From the NCBI GenBank assembly GCA_913046335.1, contig CAJWSU010000005.1, positions 9,208 to 73,207 on the forward strand: a stretch of 64,000 nucleotides of DNA, given 5' to 3'. A program made the position numbers and the translations under genes. The notes under the pieces are model-generated. The model had not been told where the DNA came from. It saw only the letters and a program-made list of their open reading frames with translations, and searched no databases. Below are positions 33,188 through 43,197 of the stretch, piece by piece (position 1 is the first letter of the stretch; each line of letters begins with the position of its first letter). This stretch comes from TMED109 sp002684605. GTDB taxonomy: Bacteria; Pseudomonadota; Alphaproteobacteria; TMED109.

Positions 33188-34399
33188 ATGTCTAAACTGC
33201 AAAAATATAGAACTGATTTTAAAAGTAGTAAAGGAAGATTTTATTCAGAAAAAGAGTCCTCTTATAGAAACCCTTTTATGAGAGATAGAGATAGGCTAGT
33301 CCATTCGGCAGCTTTTCGTCGCTTAGAGCATAAAACACAAGTCTTTGTTCAGCATGAGGGCGACAACTTTAGATCTAGGCTAACTCATACAATTGAAGTT
33401 GCTCAGATAGCTAGAACTATCGCTTCACGTTTAGGTTTAGATTCAGATTTAGCAGAGACCATAGCTTTAGCACATGACTTAGGCCACACTCCATTTGGGC
33501 ATGCAGGTGAAGAAGCTTTAAATAAATCAATGAAAAGTAAAGGTGGTTTTGATCATAATGCTCAAACTTTAAGAATAGTTACTAAACTAGAAAAAAAATA
33601 TGCTAATTTTGACGGTTTAAATTTAACTTGGGAATCATTAGAAGGGATTGTTAAGCATAACGGTCCGTTATTTAATAATATTCCAACAGTAATTAAAGAT
33701 TATCAAAAATCTATCTTAAAAGAAAACAATGTTTTTGATCTTTTTTTATCTAATTATGCTGGCCCGGAAGCACAAGTAGCTGCCATAGCAGATGATATTG
33801 CTTATTGTAACCATGATATAGATGATGGTTTAAGAGCAGGTTTGTTTACTTTAAGTGAATTAGCAGAAATCAAACATGTTGGTAAGGTATTAAATTATAA
33901 TAAGTCTAAATGGAAAAATATAGAAAAAAGAAGATTGGTTCATGAGACAATTAGAAGTTTAATAAATTTAATGATTAATGATGTCATTAATGAACATGAA
34001 GATATTGTAAATAAAGAAAACTTTAAAAATATTGAAGATATAAGAGAATATAATAGCTCTGTAGTAAAATTATCTAAAAAAATGTTCAAAGAAAATCAAG
34101 AGCTAAGAGTCTTTCTCTTTAATAAAATGTATAAACATACAATAGTAAATAGAATGACTTTAAAGGCTAAAAATATAGTAAATGATTTATTTGCAGCTTT
34201 CTCTAGAGATATTAGTCTTCTTCCTTCTGAATGGAGAAATGATGCTGAAATTGAAAAGTCAGATATAAAGGTCTATAGAATTATCGCTGACTATATAGCA
34301 GGTATGACAGACAGGTATGCTGTTATGGAGCATAAAAGACTGTATGATTTGCATGGAGGTTGGACTGGAACTTCTTTATATGATAAACGCGACCGATAA
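33188..34399 (+). CDS. dgt: Deoxyguanosinetriphosphate triphosphohydrolase-like protein
   Basis: A 403-residue HD-domain protein of the short Dgt type found in alphaproteobacteria. Motifs: RDRLVHSAAFRRLEHKTQVF, RSRLTHTIEVAQIAR with the first HD His, and AHDLGHTPFGHAGE with the HD pair. It hydrolyses dNTPs to nucleoside and triphosphate. It begins the conserved run dgt-argS-SPOR-nagZ-scpA-scpB. No strong Shine-Dalgarno is seen before the ATG at 33188 (GGAAAGTTAATATATATAAAA), so a weak or leaderless start is possible. Confidence 0.92.
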   Translation: MSKLQKYRTDFKSSKGRFYSEKESSYRNPFMRDRDRLVHSAAFRRLEHKTQVFVQHEGDNFRSRLTHTIEVAQIARTIASRLGLDSDLAETIALAHDLGHTPFGHAGEEALNKSMKSKGGFDHNAQTLRIVTKLEKKYANFDGLNLTWESLEGIVKHNGPLFNNIPTVIKDYQKSILKENNVFDLFLSNYAGPEAQVAAIADDIAYCNHDIDDGLRAGLFTLSELAEIKHVGKVLNYNKSKWKNIEKRRLVHETIRSLINLMINDVINEHEDIVNKENFKNIEDIREYNSSVVKLSKKMFKENQELRVFLFNKMYKHTIVNRMTLKAKNIVNDLFAAFSRDISLLPSEWRNDAEIEKSDIKVYRIIADYIAGMTDRYAVMEHKRLYDLHGGWTGTSLYDKRDR

Positions 34400-34436
34400 T
34401 TTAGGTTTAACCAAAAGATTTAATTAGGAAATATCT

Positions 34437-36194
34437 ATGAATATTTTTGAAGACATACGAAAAATAATTATTAATGTAGCTATTTCTATTGGTGTAAAAG
34501 ATAATAATATTTTAAACAAAATTACTGCGGAACCTCCTAAAGATGACTCTCATGGAGATATTGCAACTAATATAGCTCTTTTAAGTTCAAAATTTTTAAA
34601 GAAAAATCCTAAAGAGATTGCAATAGATATTGTAGCTATAATTATAAATAATAAATTTATTAATGAAGCAAAAATAGCAGGGCCAGGTTTTATTAATTTA
34701 TCGCTTGATAAAGCTATTTTTTATAAATGCTGTCAAAATGTACTTATTCATAAGTATCAATATGGAAAAAGTAATTATGGAAAATTAGAAAAAGTTAATA
34801 TAGAATACGTTTCAGCTAACCCTACAGGTCCTATGCATATAGGACATGCTAGAGGAGCTGTTTTTGGTGATTCTTTAGCAAATTTATTAGAATATGTTGG
34901 GTATGATATTACAAGAGAGTATTATATAAATGATTCAGGTCAGCAAATTATTAATTTAGCAAAGTCTGTTTATTTTAGATACCTAGAATTATTGAATGAG
35001 GATAAAATACTTTTTACTGACGACATGTATCCTGGCGAATATTTAATTCCAGTTGCCCAAATTATTATAAAGAAATATGGAGATAAGTTTTTAAAAGTAG
35101 AAGAAAGTGAGTGGATAGAAATCTTTAAAAAAATTAGTATTGATTGTATGATGAATTTAATAAAAGAAGATTTGCTTTCTATAAACATTAGTCACGATGT
35201 TTTTACCTCTGAAAATTCTTTAAAATCTAATGGATATATAGATAAAGTAGTTAATATTTTAGATAATAATAATATGATATATGAAGGAGTATTGGAAGCT
35301 CCTAAGGGGTTAAAAAAGGAAGATTGGGAAAGTAGACCTCAATTATTATTTAAATCTACTTTACATGGAGATGATTTAGATAGACCTCTAAAAAAGTCAG
35401 ATAATTCTTGGACCTACTTCGCTGCTGATGCTGCATATCATTATGAAAAATATATACGAAAATTTACTTCTATAATTAATATATGGGGTGCTGATCATGG
35501 TGGATATGTTAAAAGAATTGAAGGCATTGTTAAATCAATCTCAGAATCAAGTATAAAGTTTAATGTTAAATTATGCCAACTAGTAAACTTAAGTGATAAT
35601 GGTAAGCCAGTTAAAATGTCAAAAAGAGCTGGTAATTTTATAACTATGAAAAGTGTGGTAAATTCTGTGGGTGCAGATGTTCTAAGGTTTATAATGCTTA
35701 CTAGAAAAAATGATGCTCCACTAGATTTTGACATGTTAAAGGTTAAAGAACAGTCAAAAGATAATCCTGTATATTATGTACAATATGCGAATATAAGAAT
35801 TAATTCTTTGTATAAAAAGGCTATTAATATAGGAATAGATTTAAATAGTGATCTGGAAGATATTAATTTTAGTTTATTGAAGGAATCATCTGAATTAAAC
35901 CTTATAAAGATCATTTCAAAATGGCCTAGACAGGTAGAATTAGCAGCAATTGCTAATGAACCTCATAGAATTACGTTTTACTTAAATGATTTGGCAAGTG
36001 CATTTCACTATTCATGGTCTTTAGGAAATACTAAATCAGAGCTAAGATATTTTGTAGAAGGAGATATTAATCTTACTTTGGCTCGACTTTCATTAGCTAA
36101 AGTTGTTAAAATAATTCTATTTTCAGGTCTATCCATAATTGGAGTTAAATCAGTTGAAGATTTATCTATAGAACAGAGAAAAAACAATGTTTAA
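34437..36194 (+). CDS. argS: Arginyl-tRNA synthetase
   Basis: A 585-residue class I synthetase. The N-terminal Add1 domain is about residues 1-100. HIGH is at 134-137 (NPTGPMHIGHARG). A KMSK-type loop, VKMSKRAGNF, is present, more complete than in many ArgRS. The Arg tRNA-binding C-terminal helical domain ends the chain. AGGAAA lies before the ATG. It overlaps the SPOR-domain gene by 8 bases. Confidence 0.97.
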   Translation: MNIFEDIRKIIINVAISIGVKDNNILNKITAEPPKDDSHGDIATNIALLSSKFLKKNPKEIAIDIVAIIINNKFINEAKIAGPGFINLSLDKAIFYKCCQNVLIHKYQYGKSNYGKLEKVNIEYVSANPTGPMHIGHARGAVFGDSLANLLEYVGYDITREYYINDSGQQIINLAKSVYFRYLELLNEDKILFTDDMYPGEYLIPVAQIIIKKYGDKFLKVEESEWIEIFKKISIDCMMNLIKEDLLSINISHDVFTSENSLKSNGYIDKVVNILDNNNMIYEGVLEAPKGLKKEDWESRPQLLFKSTLHGDDLDRPLKKSDNSWTYFAADAAYHYEKYIRKFTSIINIWGADHGGYVKRIEGIVKSISESSIKFNVKLCQLVNLSDNGKPVKMSKRAGNFITMKSVVNSVGADVLRFIMLTRKNDAPLDFDMLKVKEQSKDNPVYYVQYANIRINSLYKKAINIGIDLNSDLEDINFSLLKESSELNLIKIISKWPRQVELAAIANEPHRITFYLNDLASAFHYSWSLGNTKSELRYFVEGDINLTLARLSLAKVVKIILFSGLSIIGVKSVEDLSIEQRKNNV

Positions 36195-36744
36195 AACTTT
36201 ATTATTTTTAATAATTTTGATTTTGGGAGCTTATTTTACTTACAATATTTTTAAGCCAAGCTTTTTTAGTAAAACTAAAATAGTTCATATTAAAGCAGAC
36301 AATTTACAATATAAAAGTATACCTGATAATCAAGAAGGTTTTAACTTTATAGGAGAAGACCTATCTATATATAATGTTATTAGAGAAAAAATACTTCCTA
36401 AAGAGGATTTAGAGGATAAAAAAAAAGTTATAGTAAATTCAAAAGTGCCTGTAATAGAGCAAAAAAATACAAAAATAGAAGATACTATTATTACTAATTT
36501 CTATTTGCAGTTAGCATCATACAAAAATATAGAAAAAGCGAAAGAATTAATTTTTTCTTATAAAGAATCTTCTAACTTAATACTTAATAAATTAAATTTT
36601 AATATAGCAACAGCTAAAATTAAAGATAGAGGAACTTATTATAGGGTAAGAGTAGGACCTTTTAGTAATGTAAAAGAGATATATAAATTATGTTTAGTTT
36701 TTAAAGTCAAAGATAATGAATGTTTAATAGTTAAAGATAAGTAA
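36187..36744 (+). CDS. SPOR-domain membrane protein
   Basis: A 185-residue inner-membrane protein with one N-terminal helix (residues about 2-18), a linker of about 85 residues and a C-terminal SPOR domain (about 105-185: FYLQLASYKNIEKAKEL and YYRVRVGPFSNVKE). SPOR domains bind denuded septal peptidoglycan, so a role at the division site is likely. It overlaps argS and precedes nagZ by 7 bases, the conserved alphaproteobacterial layout linking cell-wall recycling with division. Confidence 0.85.
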   Translation: MFKTLLFLIILILGAYFTYNIFKPSFFSKTKIVHIKADNLQYKSIPDNQEGFNFIGEDLSIYNVIREKILPKEDLEDKKKVIVNSKVPVIEQKNTKIEDTIITNFYLQLASYKNIEKAKELIFSYKESSNLILNKLNFNIATAKIKDRGTYYRVRVGPFSNVKEIYKLCLVFKVKDNECLIVKDK

Positions 36745-36751
36745 CCAATTT

Positions 36752-37789
36752 ATGAAAAAATCTAAGCGAGCAATAATTGGTATTCAAGGGTTGAGCTTAA
36801 GTGATGAAGAAATTTTTATTTTAAAAAAGTATTCTCCTTTAGGAATTATATTATTTAGCCGCAATATTAAAAATAAGAAGCAAGTAAAAAAACTAATAAA
36901 CGACATTAGAGATAAGTTAGGTTGGAAGTGTCCTATACTAGTTGATCAAGAAGGTGGAAGAGTTCAAAGACTTAAACAGCCAATTTGGCCAAAATATCCG
37001 TCAGCTAAAATATTTGGAGATATAGCTGATATCTCTTTAAGAAAAGCAAAGAGGGCAGTTCATCTAAATTATGTATTGTTAGGAACTGAACTTAAAGAGT
37101 TAGGGATAAGTGTCAATTGTGCACCGTGCTTAGATGTTAAAAGCAAAATAATGCATCCAATAATAGGTGATAGATCATTTTCTGCAAACCCTAATATAGT
37201 GGTTTCTCTTGGAGATGCCGCATGTAAGGGTATGATAGATGCAGGTGTTTTGCCAATTATTAAACATATACCAGGACATGGTAAAGCTATAGTTGATAGT
37301 CATAAAGAGCTTCCTATAATAACTGATAGCATAAAGTCTTTGGAAAATTCTGACTTTTTACCATTTAAAGCTTTATCTAAAATGCCAATTGCTATGACAG
37401 CTCATATTATCTTTTCTAATATAGATAAAAATTTCCCTATAACACAATCAAAAAAAGCTTATAATTATATTAGAAATGTTATCAAATATGAGGGTATATT
37501 AATATCAGATGATATTGATATGTTGGCGTTATCTGGTTCAATAAAGTATAAAGTCGACTCTATAATTAAAGCTAATTTTGATATTGTATTACATTGTTCT
37601 GGTAATATAATAGATGCTGAGCAGGTTTTAATTCACACGCCTTTATTAAATAATAACTTATCCAATAAATGGAAAGTACACTTAGGTACTATTGAGAATA
37701 GCTTTAAGACAATTAATAAAGAAATATATAAAGAAAAAATTAATAAAATTTTTTATGATGTTTTAAAAATTAATTCTGATTATTATTAA
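36752..37789 (+). CDS. nagZ: Beta-N-acetylhexosaminidase NagZ
   Basis: A 345-residue cytoplasmic GH3 enzyme that removes GlcNAc from anhydro-muropeptides in cell-wall recycling. The motifs VDQEGGRVQRL (64-74), KHIPGHG (171-177, with the acid/base His of the Asp-His dyad) and ISDDIDM (251-257, nucleophile Asp) are intact. The length is normal for NagZ. It lies between the SPOR gene and scpA. Confidence 0.93.
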   Translation: MKKSKRAIIGIQGLSLSDEEIFILKKYSPLGIILFSRNIKNKKQVKKLINDIRDKLGWKCPILVDQEGGRVQRLKQPIWPKYPSAKIFGDIADISLRKAKRAVHLNYVLLGTELKELGISVNCAPCLDVKSKIMHPIIGDRSFSANPNIVVSLGDAACKGMIDAGVLPIIKHIPGHGKAIVDSHKELPIITDSIKSLENSDFLPFKALSKMPIAMTAHIIFSNIDKNFPITQSKKAYNYIRNVIKYEGILISDDIDMLALSGSIKYKVDSIIKANFDIVLHCSGNIIDAEQVLIHTPLLNNNLSNKWKVHLGTIENSFKTINKEIYKEKINKIFYDVLKINSDYY

Positions 37790-37871
37790 TAATTTTGTCT
37801 ATATATAGTAGTTATTACTAGTATTAAAGTATATCTTGTGCTAATAATAGGTAAACATATTTTTCATCTGG

Positions 37872-38684
37872 ATGCATATGGAAGAAGTTCAGCATATTTT
37901 TAAAGCTAATAAAATAGATATAAAACCTGTTATTGATAATGAGGGTAAAGATAGTCCTTTTTTATTAAATATTAGTGGGTATGAGGGAGCAATAGACCTT
38001 TTATTAGATTTAGCCAGGAAACAAAAAGTAGATTTAATAAATATATCAATATTAGAGCTGGCTAATCAATATTTAGATTATATTGTAAATGCTAAAAAAT
38101 TAAATTTGGAGATAGCCGCAGAATATCTTGTAATGGCAGCTTGGCTAGCATTCTTAAAGTCTAAGATTTTATTGCCGGAAGAAGTTATAGAGGAAATGTC
38201 AGGAGAAGAGCTTTCTGAGGCTTTAAAATTGCAACTTAATAGACTTCAGTCTATGAGAATTGCTTCTAAAACATTATTTAATTTAGATTTGCTATATCAA
38301 GTTAGGTTTCCTAGAGGTAGTATTTCAAAAGAAGAGTGTATTGTAAAAAGAATTGATAATACATCATTAAATGATTTGTTATTTGCATACACTAATACTA
38401 TTAGAGGAAAAAATTTACTAGATTATAGTCCGCCAGTAAAACAGTTGGAATCAGTTGAGTCGGCATTAAAAAGGTTGAACAAAATATTAAGTAATAACAA
38501 AGAGTGGGAGCAACTATCTTTGTTTTTGCCTGAAAATTTATCTAATGATGACAAGGTCTTTAATAGTTCTGTTTTAGCAGCAACATTTTCTGCTACATTA
38601 GAATTAGCAAAAAAAGGAGAGCTTGAAATTAGGCAGTTAAATCCATTTGGAGATATTTTTATTAGAGCAAAGGTAAGAGAGTAA
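37872..38684 (+). CDS. scpA: Segregation and condensation protein A
   Basis: A 270-residue kleisin of the Smc-ScpAB condensin. GYEGAIDLLLDLARKQKVDL and LEIAAEYLVMAAWLAFLKSKILLP are the standard N-terminal region, and the winged-helix C-terminus ends ELEIRQLNPFGDIFIR. Two starts are possible: ATG 37872 or ATG 37878 (the sequence reads ATGCATATGGAA). The second gives a more typical beginning. It precedes scpB by 4 bases. Confidence 0.93.
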   Translation: MHMEEVQHIFKANKIDIKPVIDNEGKDSPFLLNISGYEGAIDLLLDLARKQKVDLINISILELANQYLDYIVNAKKLNLEIAAEYLVMAAWLAFLKSKILLPEEVIEEMSGEELSEALKLQLNRLQSMRIASKTLFNLDLLYQVRFPRGSISKEECIVKRIDNTSLNDLLFAYTNTIRGKNLLDYSPPVKQLESVESALKRLNKILSNNKEWEQLSLFLPENLSNDDKVFNSSVLAATFSATLELAKKGELEIRQLNPFGDIFIRAKVRE

Positions 38685-38688
38685 GATA

Positions 38689-39258
38689 ATGGATAAAGAA
38701 TTATGCATTAAGATTGCAGAGGCTATAATTTTCTCTAGCGAGAAACCTGTAAGTATAAAGCAACTTTTACATCGTTTACCAGCTAATGCGGATATGAGTT
38801 ATATTGTAGAATTTTTGTTAAATAAGTATAAGGATGGTGGTTTTAGAATTGAAAAAATTGGAGATGCTTTAGCTTTTCGTACATCTAGTGAAATGGCTAG
38901 CCATCTTATAGTAGAAAAAACTATTTATAAAAAGTTATCAAAAGCAGCTTTAGAAATTTTATCAATAATTGCTTATCATCAGCCAATTACTAGAGCGGAG
39001 GTAGAAGATATAAGAGGGGTTAGTGTTAGCCAAGGTTCATTAGATATTTTATTTGAATCTAATTGGGTAGAACCAAGAGGACATAAAGATGTTCCTGGAA
39101 GACCATCTACATGGCGCACAACTAGAAATTTTCTTGATCATTTTGGATTAGAATCCATCAAAGATTTGCCAGGTGTATCAGAACTAAAGGCATCAGGGCT
39201 ACTATCAAGAAATATTGGTCCGTCAGTTCTTAATAGAGATAATATTAACGAAATTTAG
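38689..39258 (+). CDS. scpB: Segregation and condensation protein B
   Basis: A 189-residue double winged-helix partner of ScpA. Marks: IAEAIIFSSEKPVSIKQLLHRLP at the start, and ALEILSIIAYHQPITRAEVEDIRGVS in the second winged helix, then PGRPSTWRTT. The length is slightly shorter than usual (about 200-230), with a truncated C-terminal tail. In most alphaproteobacteria tatA follows directly; here the iron transporter genes intervene. Confidence 0.93.
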   Translation: MDKELCIKIAEAIIFSSEKPVSIKQLLHRLPANADMSYIVEFLLNKYKDGGFRIEKIGDALAFRTSSEMASHLIVEKTIYKKLSKAALEILSIIAYHQPITRAEVEDIRGVSVSQGSLDILFESNWVEPRGHKDVPGRPSTWRTTRNFLDHFGLESIKDLPGVSELKASGLLSRNIGPSVLNRDNINEI

Positions 39259-39319
39259 TTTGCGTTTAGGTATTTATTTTCTACTTTATTTTATTTATAA
39301 TTAATCTTATGGTATAGGT

Positions 39320-39338
39320 GAGAATAACTATCATTCTC
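39320..39338 (+). promoter_or_regulatory. Fur-box-like operator before the iron transporter
   Basis: GAGAATAACTATCATTCTC is a 19-base near-palindrome inside a perfect 7-7-7 repeat (TGAGAAT, 7-base spacer, ATTCTCA; 39319-39339). It matches the classical Fur box GATAATGATAATCATTATC at 14 of 19 positions. It lies 33 bases before the start of the iron-binding-protein gene. Repression by a Fur-like regulator under iron-replete conditions is expected. Confidence 0.75.
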
Positions 39339-39371
39339 ATTAATGGTTGAATATTATATAGAAGAGGTTCT

Positions 39372-40379
39372 ATGAAAAAATTAAATTTTTTGTTTGTTGT
39401 TATCTTATCTTTATTTTTCTTTACTAAGGGATGGAGTGATGAAGTAAATTTATATTCAGCTAGGAAAGAGCATTTAATAAAACCTTTAATTAATATTTTT
39501 GAAAAAGAAACAGGTATAAAAGTTAATTTAGTAACAGCTAAAGCTGCACAACTTCATGAAAGAATTGTTAGAGAAGGCAAAAACTCTCCGGCAGATGTAT
39601 TATTAACCACTGATGCTGGTAATTTATGGAAAGCTTCTAAACAAGGTTTGTTTCAGAAAATAAATTCAGATTATTTAACAAGTAGAATAGATAGTAAATA
39701 TAGAGATCCAGACAATAAATGGTTTGGTTTAAGCTTAAGAGCAAGAATAATTGTTTATTCATTAGATAGAGTAGATCAAAATGAGCTTAAAGGGTATAAA
39801 TATTTATCTGATCCAAGGTTTAAAAGTAGAATACTTATTCGCTCTTCAAATAATATTTATAACCAATCATTGATAGCACATATGATAGCTAAATATGGAG
39901 AAGAAGTTGCTGAGGAATGGGCTGAAAAATTAGTTAACAATTTTGCAAGGTCTCCTGCTGGAGGTGATAGAGATCAAATTAAAGCAATAGCAGCTGGAGA
40001 AGGGGATATTGCTATTGTCAATTCATATTATATTATTCAAATGCTAAATTCTGATAAAAAAAAAATATTTGATAATCTAGGTATATACTTTCCACGGGAT
40101 AAAGAAATGGGTGTTCACATAAATATTAGTGGAGCAGGCTTGTTGCAAAATGCTCCTAACCATAAAAATGGTAAAAAATTAATTAATTTTTTATTAAGTG
40201 ATAAAGCACAAAAAATTTATTCTTTTAATAACTTTGAATATCCAGTTGTCAAAAATATTGAAATACCAAAATTACTTAAATATTTAGGAAATTTTAAAGA
40301 TGATGATATAGATACTTCTGAATATGGTCGTTTATCTAAGAGAGCTATTAAGTTAGCGGATAGAGTAGGTTGGCAATAA
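39372..40379 (+). CDS. fbpA: Iron(III) ABC transporter substrate-binding protein (FbpA/FutA-like)
   Basis: A 335-residue periplasmic binding protein with a signal peptide (about 22 residues, ending KGWS). VNLYSARKEHLIKPLI and the ending LADRVGW fit the ferric-binding family. The adjacent tyrosines Y219-Y220 in IAIVNSYYIIQML are the conserved Fe ligands. SPADVLLTTDAGNLW is the domain-1 ligand region. It is preceded by a Fur-box-like palindrome and followed by the permease and ATPase genes. It would capture ferric iron in the periplasm. Confidence 0.93.
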   Translation: MKKLNFLFVVILSLFFFTKGWSDEVNLYSARKEHLIKPLINIFEKETGIKVNLVTAKAAQLHERIVREGKNSPADVLLTTDAGNLWKASKQGLFQKINSDYLTSRIDSKYRDPDNKWFGLSLRARIIVYSLDRVDQNELKGYKYLSDPRFKSRILIRSSNNIYNQSLIAHMIAKYGEEVAEEWAEKLVNNFARSPAGGDRDQIKAIAAGEGDIAIVNSYYIIQMLNSDKKKIFDNLGIYFPRDKEMGVHINISGAGLLQNAPNHKNGKKLINFLLSDKAQKIYSFNNFEYPVVKNIEIPKLLKYLGNFKDDDIDTSEYGRLSKRAIKLADRVGWQ

Positions 40380-40425
40380 TAAATTTATCTATGTATATTA
40401 TTGTTATATAATATATTATGAATAA

Positions 40426-42039
40426 ATGATTAAATATTTAAAACATGGATGGGGTCTATTTTCAGTTGTATTATGCTTAACTGTTATAATTCCTATTTCT
40501 ACAATAATCTTTTTTTTTTTAATACCTGGTGATGAAACATGGATCCACCTGCGAGATAATGTATTAAATTCTTATATATCTAATTCACTATATTTAATGA
40601 TATTTGTAGGAGGTGGAAGTATTATAATTGGTAGTATAACTGCGTGGTTGGTTGCCATGTACAACTTTCCTTTTAAAAAATATATAGAGTGGCTTTTATT
40701 TATGCCTCTAGCTATACCGTCTTATGCAGTTGCATATTGTTATGCTGATTTATTAGGTTATGGAGGATTTATAACAAATAACTTAGGATTAATTTTTAAT
40801 TCTAATATTAAATCTATAAATTTTTATTCTATTTATGGAGCAGTATTTGTCTTCATATTTAGTTTATATCCTTATGTATATTTATTAATGAGGCAAGCAT
40901 TCATTTCACAATCTGGTGCTTATATAGAAATTGCAAAGATTTCAGGGTTAAATTTAATACAGATTATAAGAAAGGTTTGTCTTCCATTATCAAGGCCTGC
41001 ATTAGCCGGAGGAGTAACTTTGGTAATTATGGAAACTTTAGCCGATTATGGAGTTTCTGATTATTTAGGAATTAATACTTTTACTAAAGGTATTTACAAA
41101 GCATGGTTTAATTTAGGAGATATAACATCTGCAGGAAAATTATCTGCAATTTTATTAATTACAGTGGCTCTAATAATTATAATTGAAAGAAAACTCAGAG
41201 GTAATGCGCAATATAACAATGAAGTTAGAAGTAATAGAGTTTCACAATTAAAAAATTTATATGGTTTCAATGCTATTATGGCTGTATTTATATGTATAAT
41301 ACCAGTTATTATTGGGTTTATAATTCCTTTTATAACATTAATTTTTTGGTCCATTGAAAGCATTGATCTTATTTATACTTTAGAATTTATAAATGTAGCT
41401 ATTTCTTCTTTTGGAATTGCTTTTTTTGCGTCCTTATTATGTGCTCTATTTGCCTTGATCATTGTTTTTGGAATGAGAACTAATCCTAAATTAGTTAATC
41501 CCTTCGCAAGAATGGCAAGTTTGGGTTATTCTATACCTGGAGCTGTAGCAGCAATAGGAGTATTAATACCATTAGTATGGTTAGATAATACTATTAACAA
41601 TATAAGTCTAAAATATTTTAATTATTCAATTGGTTTAATTATTACAGGAACGTGGCTTGGATTATTATTTGCATATTTAGTTAGGTTTCTAGCATTATCT
41701 ATGCAAGCTATAGAAAATTCTTTTATTAAAATATCAAAATCTATAGATTATGCAGCTAGAATTCTGGGAAAATCAAATAGAAATATTCTTACTAGTATCC
41801 ATATTAAAATTGGTTGGGGTGGAATTTCTTTAGGATTATTAATTGTTTTTGTAGATGTTTTAAAAGAATTACCTGCTACTATGATTTTACGTCCTTTTGG
41901 TCTATCTACTTTAGCAATTAAAGCTCATGAACTAGCTATTGATGAAAGGTTGCATGATGCATCTATTCCTCTTCTTACTATAATATTTTTATGTTTGATA
42001 CCTTTGTATTTTTTAACAAAGGTAATTAGACAAGAATAG
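40426..42039 (+). CDS. fbpB: Iron(III) ABC transporter permease (FbpB-like, fused dimer)
   Basis: A 537-residue inner-membrane protein with about 12 helices: two fused BPD_transp_1 halves, as usual in ferric-iron permeases. The first EAA-like loop is METLADYGVSDYLG (about 205-218) and the second is VDVLKELPATMIL (about 471-483). It forms the channel between FbpA and the ATPase FbpC. There is no Shine-Dalgarno of note. The gap to fbpA is 46 bases, to fbpC 15. Confidence 0.93.
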   Translation: MIKYLKHGWGLFSVVLCLTVIIPISTIIFFFLIPGDETWIHLRDNVLNSYISNSLYLMIFVGGGSIIIGSITAWLVAMYNFPFKKYIEWLLFMPLAIPSYAVAYCYADLLGYGGFITNNLGLIFNSNIKSINFYSIYGAVFVFIFSLYPYVYLLMRQAFISQSGAYIEIAKISGLNLIQIIRKVCLPLSRPALAGGVTLVIMETLADYGVSDYLGINTFTKGIYKAWFNLGDITSAGKLSAILLITVALIIIIERKLRGNAQYNNEVRSNRVSQLKNLYGFNAIMAVFICIIPVIIGFIIPFITLIFWSIESIDLIYTLEFINVAISSFGIAFFASLLCALFALIIVFGMRTNPKLVNPFARMASLGYSIPGAVAAIGVLIPLVWLDNTINNISLKYFNYSIGLIITGTWLGLLFAYLVRFLALSMQAIENSFIKISKSIDYAARILGKSNRNILTSIHIKIGWGGISLGLLIVFVDVLKELPATMILRPFGLSTLAIKAHELAIDERLHDASIPLLTIIFLCLIPLYFLTKVIRQE

Positions 42040-42054
42040 TAATTAGTAATATAA

Positions 42055-43107
42055 ATGCATATGGAAATTAATAAAACATTAAAAATAACTAATTTAAGTC
42101 ATTGTTATAAAAATGGAAAATCTATAAAAAACATTAATTTAGATGTTTTTCCAGGAGAAGTTGTTTGTGTATTAGGTCCAAGCGGATGTGGAAAAACTAC
42201 TTTGTTAAGGCTTATTGCTGGCTTTGAAGAACCTACAGGTGGACAAATAAAAATTGGTAAAGACTATGTTTTTGGAAAAAGCTATGTGCCTACAGAAAAA
42301 AGATTTATTGGCATGCTCTTTCAAGATATTGCTCTATTTCCTCACTTATCTGTAAAAAATAATATTGGTTTTTCACTTACTAAAAAGAATCCTGATAATG
42401 TAAATATAATTGAAAATTTACTTAAGAAAGTTGGTTTAGATGGTTTTCTAGATAGGTATGGAGCTACTATGTCTGGAGGAGAACAGCAGAGGGTTGCTTT
42501 AGCAAGAGCATTAGCAAATAATCCAAATATTATGCTACTGGATGAGCCTTTTGCGTCTTTAGATGCTTGGTCTAAATATGATATTGCCTATGACATAATA
42601 AGTATTCTTAAAGAAAGTAAAACTCCTACAATTATGGTAACTCATGATCCACAGGAAGCAATGAAGCTTGCTGATAGAATTATAGTTATGCTTGATGGAA
42701 AAATAATTGATCAAGGCTCACCTTCAGAGCTTTATAGTGAGGCCAAACATCCTTTTTCTGTAAGTTTGATGGGGCCTACTACCTTATATTTAAGTAAAGC
42801 AATAGACGGATTAATTAAAACACCATTTGGCTCAATAAATATTGTAAAAAAAAAGAGTCAAGGTTCTTATAAAGTTCTTATAAGACCAGATGCATTTTCT
42901 ATTGCTACTAATAATGAAGAGGCTATTAATATTAAAATTATTAATTTTAAATATATAGGCCTACTAACAGAAGTTGAAATAGTAGATGAAAATAATAAAG
43001 AGAATAATCTTAAGTTTTTAGTATATTCAAATATTTTTAAAAATATTTATAAGAATAATAAGTTATTATTTAATAAAGATTGGGCTTTTGTGTTTCCTAA
43101 TAAATAA
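42055..43107 (+). CDS. fbpC: Iron(III) ABC transporter ATP-binding protein (FbpC-like)
   Basis: A 350-residue ATPase. Walker A is GPSGCGKTTL, the Q-loop MLFQDIALFPHLS, the signature MSGGEQQR, Walker B IMLLDEPFASLD and the switch His MVTHDPQEAM. A C-terminal regulatory (TOBE-like) domain of about 110 residues follows. The gene begins ATGCATATGGAA; either of the two ATG codons could start it. It energises ferric-iron import with FbpA and FbpB. Next comes tatA after 90 bases. Confidence 0.94.
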   Translation: MHMEINKTLKITNLSHCYKNGKSIKNINLDVFPGEVVCVLGPSGCGKTTLLRLIAGFEEPTGGQIKIGKDYVFGKSYVPTEKRFIGMLFQDIALFPHLSVKNNIGFSLTKKNPDNVNIIENLLKKVGLDGFLDRYGATMSGGEQQRVALARALANNPNIMLLDEPFASLDAWSKYDIAYDIISILKESKTPTIMVTHDPQEAMKLADRIIVMLDGKIIDQGSPSELYSEAKHPFSVSLMGPTTLYLSKAIDGLIKTPFGSINIVKKKSQGSYKVLIRPDAFSIATNNEEAINIKIINFKYIGLLTEVEIVDENNKENNLKFLVYSNIFKNIYKNNKLLFNKDWAFVFPNK

Positions 43108-43197
43108 ATAAAGTATATACATTAATGGTTATAAGGTTATTATTTTAGTTAATTATTATAAAATGATATTTAAATAAGAATAAATGGAGGTAAGTTT

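Noticed and set aside
37872..42066. Shared ATGCATATGGAA at the starts of scpA and fbpC
   Set aside because: A 12-base coincidence at two start codons; no wider similarity, so not called a repeat.
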